64,000 bases of DNA from Aliamphritea spongicola (GCA_024347235.1 AP025283.1:3782001-3846000); one strand, 5' to 3'; numbered from the stretch's first letter, positions 1-10,480 are shown. The notes: generated from the letters alone by a model not told the origin. Program-made: numbers and translations.

Positions 1-1
1 A

Positions 2-469
2 AAAGCCAGCAGCCTGATGCGCAAATTCGGTCTGGGTGATCAGGTAGATCAGTTCGAACTGAGCATGAACCGCGCAGCAGAAAAAGCAGCCCCGCAGGCC
101 ACTGAAATTATTGTGTCCACCATTAAGGACATGAGCATCGAAGATGCCGAAAAGATTCTTAACGGCCCGGACAACGCTGCGACAGAATACTTTCGCAATA
201 AAACATCTGCCCGCCTGACCGAACTGTTTAAGCCCACCATCAAAGACTCTATGGATCAGGTAGGCGCTACCCGGTATTACAGCCAGCTAAGCCAGGAAGC
301 TAATAAAGTCCCGTTGGTGGGGGATGTTGCCAAAGGCTACAACCTGGAAGATCACGTGACCAGCAGCGCCCTGGACGGACTGTTTAACATGCTCGCCGCC
401 GAAGAAAAGAAGATCCGTGAGAACCCGGCTGCGCGTACCACAGAACTTTTGAAACAAGTCTTTAAATAA
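2..469 (+). CDS. DUF4197 family protein, 5' end outside the window
   Basis: The reading frame is open from base 2, so the N-terminus, which should carry a signal peptide, lies upstream. The visible part, about 155 residues, matches the C-terminal two thirds of the DUF4197 family: a segment containing SMNRAAEKAAPQA, a segment with MSIEDAEKILNGPDNAAT, and the conserved end ALDGLFNMLAAEEKKIREN followed by ARTTELLKQVF. The family is found in many proteobacteria, is probably periplasmic or envelope-associated, and has no established function. The stop is ten bases before ppiA, so the two are probably co-transcribed. Family assignment is by remembered consensus; the function is unknown. Confidence 0.8.
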   Translation, partial: KASSLMRKFGLGDQVDQFELSMNRAAEKAAPQATEIIVSTIKDMSIEDAEKILNGPDNAATEYFRNKTSARLTELFKPTIKDSMDQVGATRYYSQLSQEANKVPLVGDVAKGYNLEDHVTSSALDGLFNMLAAEEKKIRENPAARTTELLKQVFK

Positions 470-478
470 GGAAACCCG

Positions 479-1045
479 ATGAAACACCTGATGACCCGGA
501 TCAGCGGTGTGCTGATCGCCATGATGCTTCTCTGCAGCAATGCCTTTGCAGCAGACAACCCGGTAGTTACCCTGACAACCTCCGAGGGCGTCATCAAACT
601 GGAGCTCTTTCCGGAGAAAGCCCCACATACTGTGAAGAACTTCCTGACCTATGTTGATAACGGTTTTTATCCGGGTACGATATTTCACCGGGTCATCGGT
701 GACTTCATGATTCAGGGTGGCGGCTTCACCAGCAAAATGACACGGAAAGAAACCCTGCCTCCGATCGTCAATGAATCAGCCAACGGCCTGATTAACAAGA
801 AAGGCAGCATTTCGATGGCCCGCACTCAGATTGCAGACAGTGCCACCTCTCAGTTCTTCATCAACCTGAAGGACAATCACTTCCTGAACGGCACTCCGGG
901 CAAACCTGGCTATGCTGTGTTTGGTCAGGTAATCGAAGGCATGGATGTGGTTGAGAAAATCGGTAATACACGTACCGGTAACAGCGGCCGCTACCAGAAT
1001 GTACCGGTGAAGCGAATCACCATTAACAATGCGGAACGTTCATAA
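479..1045 (+). CDS. ppiA: Periplasmic peptidyl-prolyl cis-trans isomerase, cyclophilin type (PpiA)
   Basis: This 188-residue protein starts with a typical Sec signal peptide (basic MKHLMTR, a hydrophobic core, cleavage after NAFA), which places it in the periplasm. The rest is a single cyclophilin domain that catalyses cis-trans isomerisation of X-Pro bonds during folding. Diagnostic segments are TVKNFLTYVDNGFYPGTIFH, RVIGDFMIQGGGF (the catalytic arginine is in FHRV), the SQFFINLKDN strand and the C-terminal GYAVFGQVIEGMDVV. Length and motifs fit E. coli PpiA. A signal-less PpiB homologue is less likely given the leader. A strong stem-loop terminator follows. Confidence 0.93.
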   Translation: MKHLMTRISGVLIAMMLLCSNAFAADNPVVTLTTSEGVIKLELFPEKAPHTVKNFLTYVDNGFYPGTIFHRVIGDFMIQGGGFTSKMTRKETLPPIVNESANGLINKKGSISMARTQIADSATSQFFINLKDNHFLNGTPGKPGYAVFGQVIEGMDVVEKIGNTRTGNSGRYQNVPVKRITINNAERS

Positions 1046-1067
1046 CTGAACCGTTCGTCAGAGCATC

Positions 1068-1095
1068 AAAAAGCCTGCATATATGCAGGCTTTTT
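1068..1095. terminator. Bidirectional rho-independent terminator after ppiA
   Basis: The stem AAGCCTGCAT/ATGCAGGCTT is flanked by A and T tracts, so it can end ppiA on the plus strand and the hotdog gene arriving on the minus strand. Confidence 0.85.
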
Positions 1096-1129
1096 ATATC
1101 TGCTGAAGTGGAACAACCTCAGCGAGGTC

Positions 1130-1604
1130 TTAGCGGATCCTGGCGAAATAGGTACCTGTCAGTGTTAATGCAGGGCTTTCACCCTGCTGGGTAATAACAA
1201 CATTCAGAGTTACCCTGCTGCGGCCATTTTCCTGCAGATAGCTAACAAAGCCCGGCCATTCTGTTTCAGGAAACGCTGCCTGTGCAGCAAAATCACCGGT
1301 CACCGGTGCCAGATACTTCAGCTGACTGTCACGAATCATAACATCGCAATCCAGCCCTTCACGCCGTAATCCCAGCGTCACCAGCGCCCAGCCACACAGG
1401 GTTGCCAGTGTGGCCAGAGAACCACCAAAACCGGTGCCTTTATCGTTCACGTTAGGTGCCAGTTCCGCCGCCATTACCAGGGTATCATCCTTAAAATGCA
1501 GCGGCTTCATACCCATATGGTTGAGTAACGGAATCTGCGACTGCAGCCAGGGCAGAAATTTTTCCGGATCGGTCTCCGTGAGCTTGCTGATTATGCCCGG
1601 TCAT
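1130..1604 (-). CDS. Hotdog-fold thioesterase-like protein (YiiD C-terminal domain family)
   Basis: The continuous frame runs 1516-1130 and contains the single hotdog domain found at the C-terminus of YiiD: NVNDKGTGFGGSLATLATLCGW, then LRREGLDCDVMIRDSQLKYL and the closing strand GTYFARIR. The same frame extends upstream without a start codon (reading KLTETDPEKFLPWLQSQIP, as in family members). An ATG at 1604 joins this frame if one base of the CCCGG run at 1596-1600 is an over-call, which would give about 158 residues. The likely role is cleavage or binding of an acyl thioester; the substrate is unknown. Confidence 0.72.
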
Positions 1605-1614
1605 CACTGATTAC

Positions 1615-2172
1615 CTAAGCCGGCCAGCGGCTGACATAATCACTGCTGTCTAACAGCGGCGCTGTACGCTGCTTGCTGGGGGTCCCCATATAGACAAACC
1701 CGATGATCTCTTCATGAGCTGCCAGCCCCAGACCTTCTTTGACAACCGGATCGTACGCAACACCACCGGTACGCCACATGGCGCCTACTCCCTGCGCATT
1801 GGCTGCCAATAACATATTCTGCACAGCGCAGCCTGCCGCTATCAGCTGTTCACTAGCGGGCACTTTCGGATGCTCTGTCACCACGGCAATTGCCACAATG
1901 ATCGTTGGCGCACGGAAAGTCATTTTGCGGTTACGGGTTAAAACATCCTCTGTCACATCCGGGTTAGCCTGCAGTGCAGCACGGGCATACAACTCTCCCA
2001 GTTCACCCCGGGCATCACCATCAATGACCAGAAAACGCCAAGGTCGCAATGCCGCATGATCAGGGGCACGCATGGCTGCCGCAAACATATTGTCCAGTTG
2101 TTCAGCATCTGGACCGGGTTCCTGTAGCAAAGGCTGGGAAAAACGCTGCTGCAAATTGGTTAACGCATCCAT
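1615..2172 (-). CDS. Nitroreductase family FMN oxidoreductase, YdjA-like
   Basis: The 185-residue protein matches small YdjA-type nitroreductases. The N-terminal AAAMRAPDHAALRPWRF segment carries FMN-binding residues, the middle has RKMTFRAPTIIVAIAVV, and the C-terminal half contains the AAGCAVQNMLLAANAQGVGAMWRTGG helix. The end, GFVYMGTP followed by a short tail ending RWP, is typical. Such enzymes use NAD(P)H and FMN to reduce nitro or quinone compounds in the cytoplasm. The physiological substrate cannot be inferred. The gene lies 11 bases beyond the proposed start of the hotdog gene, and transcription of both from upstream is plausible. Confidence 0.85.
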   Translation of the reverse strand: MDALTNLQQRFSQPLLQEPGPDAEQLDNMFAAAMRAPDHAALRPWRFLVIDGDARGELGELYARAALQANPDVTEDVLTRNRKMTFRAPTIIVAIAVVTEHPKVPASEQLIAAGCAVQNMLLAANAQGVGAMWRTGGVAYDPVVKEGLGLAAHEEIIGFVYMGTPSKQRTAPLLDSSDYVSRWPA

Positions 2173-2226
2173 AGAGGGTCCTTAAAATATTACCGGGACA
2201 GATTACCGCCCCGGAGATAACAGTAA

Positions 2227-3062
2227 TTACTGGCGGCTTAAACGAAGATTTTCCGGCACGACGGCCTCGCTGCTGCGATACGGATTGATATCCAGACCGC
2301 CCCGGCGCAGATACCGGGCATAAACCGTCAGCGCCTGCGGCTTACACTGCTGCCAGATATCCATAAAAATCGATTCAACACACTGTTCATGGAAATCACC
2401 ATGCTCGCGGTACGATACCAGATACTTAAGTAAGCCTTCACGGTTTACAGGAGCACCACGGTATTCAATCACAATACTGGCCCAGTCTGGCTGGCCGGTT
2501 ACCGGGCAGTTCGATTTCAGCAAGTGGCTATACAAACTTTCCGTCACTTCATCTGCGGCACCTTCGCGTAATCCGAGACAGTCTGCATTCGGCTCATAAT
2601 CGGTAATTTCTACGTCCAGTTCATCAATGCATTCACCGCTGAACTGAGTGACCTGACCGGCACCGTCCAGCGCCAGTAAAGCCACCTGAACCTCGGCGCC
2701 TGCCGCCGCAGAAAGGTCTGCCTGCATCCGCTGCTGCACTTCTGCTTCAGTTGCAAAAGCCGTCAGGTTGAAAGAGTTCAGGTACAACTTGAAGGATTTG
2801 GATTCAATAATATGGCTGGAATCAGCAGGGATACGGAATTCAGCCAGACGGACCACCGGCTTACCTTTCAGGTTCAGCCAGGAGACTTCATAGGCATTCC
2901 AGATATCCACGCCGGTAAAAGGCAGGCTGCTTTGCTCTACGCCACGGGCCTGCCAGTTCAGGTCCCGCTGAATCGGATACAGCAGACCAGGGTCATACTG
3001 ATTCACGTACTGTGTATCAGCCCCAGCGGGGCATGATGTAAACTTTCTTCTATCTCTTTCAT
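2227..3062 (-). CDS. queF: NADPH-dependent 7-cyano-7-deazaguanine reductase (QueF)
   Basis: QueF reduces preQ0 to preQ1 in queuosine biosynthesis. The long form typical of gammaproteobacteria is visible: the N-terminal half has LPFTGVDIWNAYEVSWLN and IESKSFKLYLNSFN, and the C-terminal half has the active-site region LLKSNCPVTGQPDWASI with the catalytic cysteine, then FHEQCVESIFMD. The uninterrupted frame starts only at a GTG at 3006. Adding one C to the CCCC at 3022-3025 joins it to an ATG at 3062 and gives MKEIEESLHHAPLGADTQYV, the expected N-terminus. I therefore place the start at 3062 and regard the shift as a base-call error. Confidence 0.93.
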
Positions 3063-3081
3063 CTTATCTCTACCGGCCGGC

Positions 3082-3850
3082 TCAGTGGCGTATACCCCGC
3101 CCGGAGCTCAGCAAATGTAACGAATAGGCAAACAATACCAGAATAAAAACAATTATCATGCTGAAGGCGAAAACGATATCAATATCACTCACCCCGAGAA
3201 TGCCAAATCTGAAGGTATTCACCATATACAAAATCGGGTTCAGCTGGAAACCCCTGCCAGAACTCTGGCAACAGGCTGATGGAATAAAACACGCCCCCAG
3301 ATACGTCAGCGGGGTCAGCACGAACGTTGGAATAATCGAGACATCATCAAAGCTGTTGGCAAACACAGCATTAATAAAGCCCCCAGCGAAAACAGAATCG
3401 CTGTCAGTAATACAACCGTCACCATTACCCACAGGTTATGGATTTGCAGGTCGGTAAAAACAGCGACAGACAGGTAACAATAAAGCCGACACCCAGCCCC
3501 CGCGCGGAACCTCCGACCACATAACCGCTCAGAATGACCCAGTTTGGCACCGGAGACACCAGCAGCTCTTCGATATGACGCTGGAACTTGGTGCTGTAAA
3601 ACGAAGACACAACATTACTGTAAGAGTTGGTGATGACTGACATCATAATCAGCCCGGGCACGATATATTCCATGTAATCAAAGCCGCCCATTTCACCGAT
3701 TCGTGAGCCAATCAGATTCCCGAAAATGATGAAATAGAGTGTCATGGTGATGGCAGGTGGCAGCAGCGTCTGTCCCCAGATTCGCGTAAAACGGCGAATC
3801 TCGCGACTGACAATGGTCATGAATGCAACCCAAAGTTCTTTATTGCTCAT
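3082..3850 (-). CDS. ABC-2 type transporter permease (YadH-like), frame interrupted
   Basis: The protein is the membrane subunit of an exporter with the ATPase encoded just upstream. The first 130 residues (SREIRRFTRIWGQTLLPPAI, GNLIGSR, VPGLIMMSVITNSYSNVVSS, FQRHIEELLVSP) and the last 90 (INAVFANSFDDVSIIPTFVL, LNPILYMVNTFRFG) match YadH. The order is broken at four homopolymers: the A5 near 3453, the C5 runs near 3290 and 3380, and the CCCC near 3252. At the first three, one extra base restores conserved text such as LTPLTYLGG; the last needs two. The substrate is unknown, as for YadGH generally. Confidence 0.82.
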
Positions 3851-3891
3851 CTGGTTTCTCGTCGTATATTGTCCGCTGACAAAAACAGTAT

Positions 3892-4810
3892 TTATTTAAG
3901 ATTCTTATCCACTAACGAAACAAACAACTCTTCAAGACGGTTGCTCTTATTACGCATACTGGTGACTTCAATGCCCTGCTCCGCCAACTGGCTGAAGATA
4001 GGATTCATACCTTTATTCTTTTCAACTTCTACCAGCAAGCGTTGATCAGAATCCAGTGTCACTTCATAGCCATCCAGACGGGGTGCATTCTGCAAAGCAG
4101 GTGCGACATCCAGCACAAAGGATTCCGTATTCAGCTGCGCCAGTAAGGCGGGCATGGTGGTATTCTGGATAATCTCGCCATGATCAATAATGGCAATATT
4201 GCGGCACAGCTGTTCCGCTTCTTCCAGATAGTGTGTGGTAAGGATAATGCTGGTGCCTTCTGCGTTAATTTCCTCCAGAAACTCCCACATTGACCGGCGC
4301 AGCTCAATGTCTACTCCGGCCGTGGGCTCATCCAGAATCAGCAGCCGGGGTTCGTGTACCAATGCACGGGCTATCATCAGACGCCGTTTCATACCACCTG
4401 ATAACATCCGGGAAATGTCGTTACGCTTTTCCCACAATCCTAGTTTTTCCAGATAATGCTCTGCCCGCTCAGACGCTTCTTTTGCAGCGATGCCATAGTA
4501 CCCTGCCTGAGTGGTGACAATATCTTTCACCTTCTCAAACATATTGAAGTTAAATTCCTGCGGCACCACCCCAGCTCACGTTTCGCAGCGGCGGCATCGG
4601 TATCCAGATCATGCCCGAATACGGATACCTGTCCCGAGGTTTTGTTTACCAGAGAAGAAACGATACCCAGAGTCGTGGACTTACCGGCACCGTTAGGCCC
4701 GAGCAATGCGAAGAAATCCCCTGCTGGACCTCGAATGAAATCCCTTTTAAAGCTTCAAAGCCATTGCCATAAACTTTACGAAGATTCTGAATGGTTAATG
4801 CACTGGTCAT
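3892..4810 (-). CDS. ABC transporter ATP-binding protein (YadG-like), frame interrupted
   Basis: The start ATG at 4810 gives [17 protein letters not shown]. Inserting one G in the run at 4720 restores [11 protein letters not shown] and the Walker A region. A second added G near 4570 restores [12 protein letters not shown]. The remainder carries the signature [14 protein letters not shown], Walker [13 protein letters not shown] and the H-loop [11 protein letters not shown], about 306 residues in all. It supplies ATP hydrolysis for the permease 41 bases downstream. The C-terminal 70 residues are the accessory domain common in ABC-2 exporters. Confidence 0.87.
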
Positions 4811-5007
4811 GGGATTTCCTGTTAACGGTCTGAAGCGCAACGTCTGCGCAGGCAAGAACATCATTAATGGGGATACCCCCGCTTTTTCAAGCACTGCGCC
4901 AGCGAAGGCTATACTCTTGTTAGATCATAATGAAGCTGTTAAATTTGCCGCCACTTCTATCCGCGTCCATCCGCTGCATAACAGCACATATAAACACCGG
5001 GATTCCC

Positions 5008-5324
5008 ATGACACCACGTGAAGAAATAGCCGAAGCATTCCGCGCCGTTCAAAACACTCTGGAGAAAGGCCTGCAGGCAACCGGCAGTGAAGATGCCATC
5101 ATCGCTATGCAGCACCGTTTCGAAAATATCTATGATGCGATCGAGGCCAATGAAGATTATGTCTACCTGGCGCAGGAAACGATTGCCAACTTTTTCATCA
5201 TGCATCCCAACCTGACCCACGTAATCCCCGGGAACTTTTATGGCGGCTGGGCGGTTCGTGCCTGCATTTTCTGACCGATGACGAAATTGCTGAATTTACC
5301 CGTCAGGAAGAACAACTGCACTGA
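5008..5324 (+). CDS. Small conserved protein resembling Pseudomonas PA2817, frame interrupted
   Basis: The start at 5008 gives MTPREEIAEAFRAVQNTLEK. The frame stops at 5274, but adding one T to the TTTT at 5238 turns the tail into PGNFLWRLGGSCLHFLTDDE followed by IAEFTRQEEQLH and a stop at 5324. The result is about 105 residues, soluble, without a signal peptide. The LGGxCLHFxxDDEI ending is what I recall of the PA2817 family, whose function is not established. It is divergent from the yadGH pair. The family name is tentative. Confidence 0.6.
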
Positions 5325-5340
5325 TTCTGCAGCACTGCTC

Positions 5341-5370
5341 ATCAGGTATCTGTCGGTTCAGATACCTGAT
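5341..5370. terminator. Perfect 12-bp inverted repeat between convergent genes
   Basis: ATCAGGTATCTG and CAGATACCTGAT are separated by six bases, with TCCTTT following on the plus strand. It lies between the stops of two convergent genes and overlaps the stop of the GGDEF-EAL gene. The T tract is weak, so termination is likely but not certain. Confidence 0.5.
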
Positions 5371-8193
5371 TCCTTTCGCAGACAAAATCATATAATTCAT
5401 CAGCAGGCAGGGGTTTGCTGTAATAATATCCCTGCACACAATAGCACCCCAGCGCCGTCATAAATTCCAGTTGTTGCGGGGTTTCCACGCCTTCAGCAAT
5501 GATTCCAAGCTCCAGCGACTGACACATCGCAACGGTTGCCATGATGATTGACTCATCACTCTTATCAATGCCGATATCCTTGATGAAACTGCGATCAATT
5601 TTTAACTTTTCTACTGGCAGACGTTTCAGATAGCTCAGTGACGAATACCCGGTGCCAAAATCATCCATGGCCAGAGATATCCCCAGATCACGCAAATATG
5701 TCAGCTTGCCGATAGACACTTCTGGCTGACGGATAATAAAACTTTCGGTCACTTCCAGCGCCAGATATTCAGGATTCAGCTGCGCCTGTTTAAGTGCCGA
5801 CTCAATACAGGGAATCAATTGATCATGGGCAACCTGCTGCCCCGCCAAGTTAACCGCCACACGCATATTGGGAAGCCCTGCGCCAGCCACCGGCTCATCT
5901 GGCGGCAGGCCTCATGCAACACCCACTCACCCAATGGAATAATCAGATCAAGCTCTTCTGCCACCGGAATAAAACGGTTCGGGCCAAGCAAGCCCTCTTC
6001 CGGATGCTGCCAGCGCACCAGCGCCTCTATCCCCACCACCTGGCCAGTCCGTGAGTCAACCTGAGGCTGATAATGCAGCACTAACTGATCATTCTGGATA
6101 GCCTTACGTAAGTCAGCCCCCAGCGAAAAACGCTCAAAACGCTGATTATCTTTCTCGATGTCATAAACAAAATACCCGTTTCTGCCGGCATCCTTGGCCT
6201 GAAACATCGCAACATCCGCATGCTTAATGAGGCTTGCGCCATCATCCCCGTGATCCGGATACGCACTGATACCAATACTGGCGGTTATAACCACCTCAAA
6301 CTGTTCAACCTGAAACGGTCGCTGAAAAGCCTCCAGGATTTTATCGGCAACCCGCTTCACCCCCTTCATATCAGCAGCACTGCTGAGCAATACGGTAAAC
6401 TCATCCCCGCCCAGGCGCGCCAGCAAATCCGTTTTCCGGATACAGTCATTTATCCGCCGGGTAGCAATTTGCAATAACTGATCCCCACTGCATGCCCAAG
6501 GGAATCATTCACTTCTTTAAAACGGTCTAAATCTATAAATAAAACCGCCACATTCGCCCCTGCCATACGGGCTTTCTCAATCTCGTTATTCAGGCAACTC
6601 ATGAAGAACTGGCGATTGGGTTTTTCAGTCAGGGGATCATGATTAGCCAGCCAGTGCAAACGACGTTCAGCCCTTTTACGGTCACTGATATCCATGCCAA
6701 TAGACAACAGCATAGGGGTGCCCTGCTCCCGCCTCAGCTTTGCATGTAACCAGGAAATATCATGCTGATTGCCGGCGGCATCCACCAACACACTGTCTGT
6801 GCGCACCTGCGTTTCAAGACCTGACATCAGGCGCTCGGACTGGGTGGTGAAATCCTGCTTCTCGTCCTGCCTGAGCAGCAAATCAAAAAAGTTAAGCCGG
6901 ACAGGTTCACCAGACTTATACCCCACTAACTGCATACCAAAGTGATTCAGCGTGAATATCTCGCCCCGGGGTTCTGCGTCAGGATCACCATTGGCGCACT
7001 TTCCAGCAAACTGACCAGAAAATCCCGCTCTTTACGTAATTCAAAACGGCTCTTTTCCAGGCTTTCGGTTCGCTGGGTAACAACCCCTTCCAACCGCTCC
7101 AGCTGCCCGGTCAGATCAAGCGTACTCTGAAGCACAATGTCCCGTTCGTCATAACCAAACCGCCGGCCTGCTGAATTGAACTTCAGCAGCTCGGTACGCA
7201 TCTTCGAATACTCACTTTTACTCAGCAACGGTAACTGCTCAGCCAGAGAAACCAGAAATGCCAGCGGGCGCCTCAACGTCATCGCCATCAGAAAACTGGC
7301 AATCACAATGCCAAACAGCCCCGTCAGCAAATAATTAAACAAGGTTGTTTCGATGGTGCTGATATCCATGGATATATCATCCAGCACTACCCAGTATGCC
7401 GTACCAACATCCACCCCTGTACGGGCTCCAGCAATACTTCATAATCACTGTCCTGATAATGAATCCGGTAAACGCCCCCATCGACACTGAAAGCTTCACG
7501 GTTGTTCAGTAATTCTAGAATTGGCTGATTTCTCTGCCGGTTGGTCAGGAGCTGATCAGCAGGCCCCAGTTATGTAATTCTCCGAGCTGCTCCGGAGCCT
7601 GCAGCGCCAAACCGATATCCAGTAAAGTCTGCTGTCTGACACTGTAAATAACATCGTAAAGAAAACTGCCAACCATCATGACGCCCACACGATGGTTATC
7701 CAGCAAAAGAGGCAGTAACACATAGCGAACACATTCAGAGGTGCAGATTAACTTCCGCACAGGTCGCTCTGTTTCAATAACCTGCTGAATTTCTGAGCCG
7801 GGAACAGATATTTTATCCCCCAAAAACCACTCAGCTGTGCCTCCTGGTCATACAGATAAATCGCGCTGACAGCGCCGCTGAGTTGCAGAGCATTAAAGCG
7901 TCTGGCAACCGATTCCCGGAAACCGGCCAGCGCATCCTCCTGTCCGGTCACCATGCTGCGGGCGTCGATAGAAATCAGTTCTGCGGTTTCCAGCAACCCC
8001 TCATAAGACACTTCCAGCGAACCATTAAGCCGGCCAGTTTCAATTCGGTTAACATATTCCCGCTGCCGGTCAAACTGCTGTTCCAGCTGATACATGGAAA
8101 ATAACGCATAGGCTCCTGCACACCGATCAGCACCAGCACCAGAATAAAAAATATTCGCCACTTTAAACTGATAAACCGGGTCGCTTCCATCAT
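5342..8193 (-). CDS. Membrane sensor with PAS, GGDEF and EAL domains (first of three), frame interrupted
   Basis: Read from ATG 8193 with several single-base corrections, this gives about 950 residues: a cytoplasmic start, a membrane segment (IFFILVLVLIG), a periplasmic sensory region of about 280 residues, a second membrane segment (LLTGLFGIVIASFLMA), a HAMP-like/coiled-coil linker, PAS, GGDEF and EAL. The cyclase half is intact: FIDLDRFKEVNDSLGH supplies the metal aspartates, RLGGDEF is the active site, and RKTD sits five residues before GGDEF as a canonical inhibitory I-site. The EAL half keeps IEALVRW, VAVN, LEVTES, DDFGTGYSSLSYL, KLKID and IAEGVET. Shift points include GGGG at 6483, 7820 and the 6940, 7430 and 8110 regions. 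It is last in an operon with the barrel and binding-protein genes. Confidence 0.85.
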
Positions 8194-8208
8194 TCCTCAG
8201 CCCTGTGT

Positions 8209-9398
8209 TTAAAACCGGTAAGTTACTTGCAACGCGAAGATATTCCAGTACCGCACCGTATCCGAATTATCCGTATTATCCTGTTCCGGTAACCAGCCGG
8301 TTCCATCAACATAATGATATTCAGCCCGGATCAACCAGGCCGGATCCGGCTGCCAGCCAATCCCCAGGGTGATATCTTTGGCAAAGAAGTTATAGGGCGC
8401 TTTACGAAACACAACACTGTTTTCTGCGCCGTTCCGGTCCGACTTATCCAGATACAGCACATCATAGCGGGCAATAAAATCCCAGCCAGGGGCAAAACGG
8501 TACTGGGCCTGCAAATAGTAAGACTCAAATTCGGTCTCCGGGCGCTGGGTAAACACGCCCCCATTTCACGCCAGTCAACTTTATGCCACATATATTCCGA
8601 CGTAAAACTCCATTGCTCGGTATTGTACTGGCCTGACAGCACCGCCACATCGACTTTAAGATCCCCTCGCTGAACTCTTTAAGGTCAGCAGGAAAACTGT
8701 TACCGCTCTTCGGCTGATAACCCAGTTTGAATTCAGCCAGCGTCAGCCCTGTTCTGAAGCGGTTACCTTCAGTACTGTAAATCCCCTCAGCATCATTCCC
8801 TCAGAGTCCTCGAAATGACCGCTGGCATCAAACGTCAGATAGGCATACTCAACATTTTCATCTTTACGGGGCATACCATAGACGAAATCCAGATCCAGCC
8901 TGCCGCTACCCAGATCGGTTCCTCCATACACCCCAAATCCGTCAATCGACAGTTCAAGATCTCTGGCCTGATCAAAATACAGCGACTGAGGGAGCATAAT
9001 AGAAGGCCGGGTAAAAGCCACATCCCGGGTTTCATTATAAAAACCAAAAGGAATCTTCAGCCGCCCTGCCCGTACTCCATACTGTGAAGACGCATTTTCA
9101 GCTATCCGGTAATCCATTAACGCATAATCGATTTGCGGTGTTCCGTCATCCACCTCACCGGCACGGCGTGACATCACCTGCCCGGCAACATGCAACTGAG
9201 GCAGCACCCTGTAACGGGCATTCACCGCAACTTCCGGAAGTCGAAACTGCCGTCCGAGCTTTTTCCGTAGATATTATTACTGTCGGTATAAAAGAAACCC
9301 TGAGTTATAAAGCCGTTTACACTCAACTCCTGAGCCGATATCCCTGGAGACAGAAATAAAAGACTGCTTAACAGCAGCGCATAAGCTCTAGTATTCAT
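8209..9398 (-). CDS. Outer-membrane beta-barrel (porin-like) protein, frame interrupted
   Basis: ATG 9398 gives a signal peptide (MNTRAYALLLSSLLFLSPG, cleavage near ISA). The body is rich in alternating, aromatic-bordered strands with short turns (NARYRVLPQLHVAGQV, QYGVRAGRLKIPFGFYNETR, LDLDFVYGM, SYYLQAQYRFAPGWDFIARY), and the last residue is phenylalanine in QVTYRF, the usual barrel-assembly signal. About 396 residues after correcting shifts near 9238, 8745, 8660 and 8560. It overlaps the binding-protein gene by 11 bases and ends 15 bases before the sensor gene, so the three form an operon. The RLKIPFGFYNE segment resembles porins of sensory operons; the ligand is unknown. Confidence 0.8.
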
Positions 9399-9810
9399 AC
9401 ACGACCCTCACGTTTTCCGTTCCTTTCAGATCCCGGTCGATATAGCCAATCGCCCCTTACCCGCAGATATTTTCTGTAGCATTTCTTCAGCAGAATCCAC
9501 CTGATGCGGAGCATCCCCGAGCCGGTAAAAACCGCCCGGTCCCAGGCTGCACGCAATTGGTAAGGAAAGACTCTCAGATAACGCTTGGTAAAACTAAGAT
9601 GAGCCGGATCATCATCCGCAAAGACATACACCTCGACCGGCATTCCATCCTGCCAGTAATTGAGACGCATAGAGAAAACAGATAGCAGTAATTGCCGGTT
9701 GATAGTCGCCGTATCAACATCAGGGCTGACAATAACCGCACCCGCCTGTAAGTTCAGGGGCTGAAGAGCAGCATAATAAACAGTGCTGATTTCCGTATCA
9801 CCGCTAACAT
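9388..9810 (-). CDS. Small periplasmic phosphate-binding-protein-like (PstS-like) protein, frame interrupted
   Basis: No single frame covers this gene, but three one-base additions rebuild it: CCCC to CCCCC near 9761, GGGG to GGGGG near 9520, and GGGG to GGGGG near 9454. The product, about 140 residues, begins with a signal peptide (MLAVIRKSALFIMLLF), then AGAVIVSPDV, LLSVFSMRLNYW, GMPVEVYVFADD, a helix with RVFPYQLRAAWDRAVFTGSG and the end GKGAIGYIDRDLKG followed by VRVVYEY. The GxGAIGY motif and small size match truncated PstS-like proteins found beside GGDEF-EAL genes. It probably hands a periplasmic signal to the sensor. Phosphate as ligand is not shown. Confidence 0.68.
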
Positions 9811-9975
9811 TGCATTACCTGTTCAGTGGGCATGCTCTGAGTATAAGTAAGGCTTAACAGTAAGAATACGATTTACGGCGCAGGGATATCCCAAAACGGA
9901 AACACAAAACACTCTCAGACAGAGAAATACTTGTTAAAAACCGTTGAGAAATAAAGAAATTCTGAAGAAAAGAAG

Positions 9976-10050
9976 TGGCGTCCCATAGGGGTTCGAACCC
10001 CTGTTACCGCCGTGAAAGGGCGGTGTCCTAGGCCACTAGACGAATGGGAC
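9976..10050 (-). tRNA. tRNA-Glu (anticodon TTC), copy 3
   Basis: The minus strand folds as tRNA-Glu: acceptor GTCCCAT/ATGGGAC, anticodon loop CTTTCAC, discriminator G and encoded CCA. The T-loop reads TTCGAA, six bases instead of seven, at a C run; one base is probably missing from the sequence. It is the last gene of the downstream tRNA operon. Confidence 0.95.
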
Positions 10051-10074
10051 GCATTTTACAGTCACACTGTAAAT

Positions 10075-10150
10075 TGGAGCGGAATATCGGGCTCGAACCG
10101 ACGACCTGAACCTTGGCAAGGTTCCGCTCTACCAACTGAGCTAATTCCGC
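10075..10150 (-). tRNA. tRNA-Gly (anticodon GCC), copy 2
   Basis: The acceptor GCGGAAT/ATTCCGC, anticodon loop TTGCCAA, seven-base T-loop TTCGAGC and encoded CCA are all present. It lies 24 bases upstream of tRNA-Glu copy 3 in the same transcript. Confidence 0.96.
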
Positions 10151-10164
10151 CAAACCGGTGAAAG

Positions 10165-10239
10165 TGGCGTCCCATAGGGGTTCGAACCCCTGTTACCGCC
10201 GTGAAAGGGCGGTGTCCTAGACCACTAGACGAATGGGAC
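10165..10239 (-). tRNA. tRNA-Glu (anticodon TTC), copy 2
   Basis: Same sequence as copy 3 except one D-loop base (GGTC instead of GGCC), with the same short T-loop. It is the first gene of the operon started by the promoter at 10299-10327. Confidence 0.95.
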
Positions 10240-10298
10240 GCAACAGATACTTAAGTTATTCGCAGACCTAAGTAACTTCCTCACCAGAGGAGGCGCGT

Positions 10299-10327
10299 AT
10301 ATTAATGAGTCATCCGGGGTCCGTCAA
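10299..10327 (-). promoter_or_regulatory. Promoter of the downstream tRNA operon (Glu-Gly-Glu)
   Basis: On the minus strand TTGACG (10327-10322) and TAATAT (10304-10299) are spaced 17 bases apart. A GC-rich stretch (acgcgcctcc) follows the -10, as in stringently controlled stable-RNA promoters. The first tRNA begins about 60 bases downstream. Confidence 0.8.
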
Positions 10328-10480
10328 GCAACAAATTAAGTTTTTATAAAAGTTTTTAAGCCTTTCACCGATAGCCATTTGCCACAGAAATTACAGGCAC
10401 GGAAAAATCCACCGAGGAACTTCATCAGCGAAAAACAAACGAAACAGGATGAAAAATAAGAAGATGAGAAAGGCAGGAAT

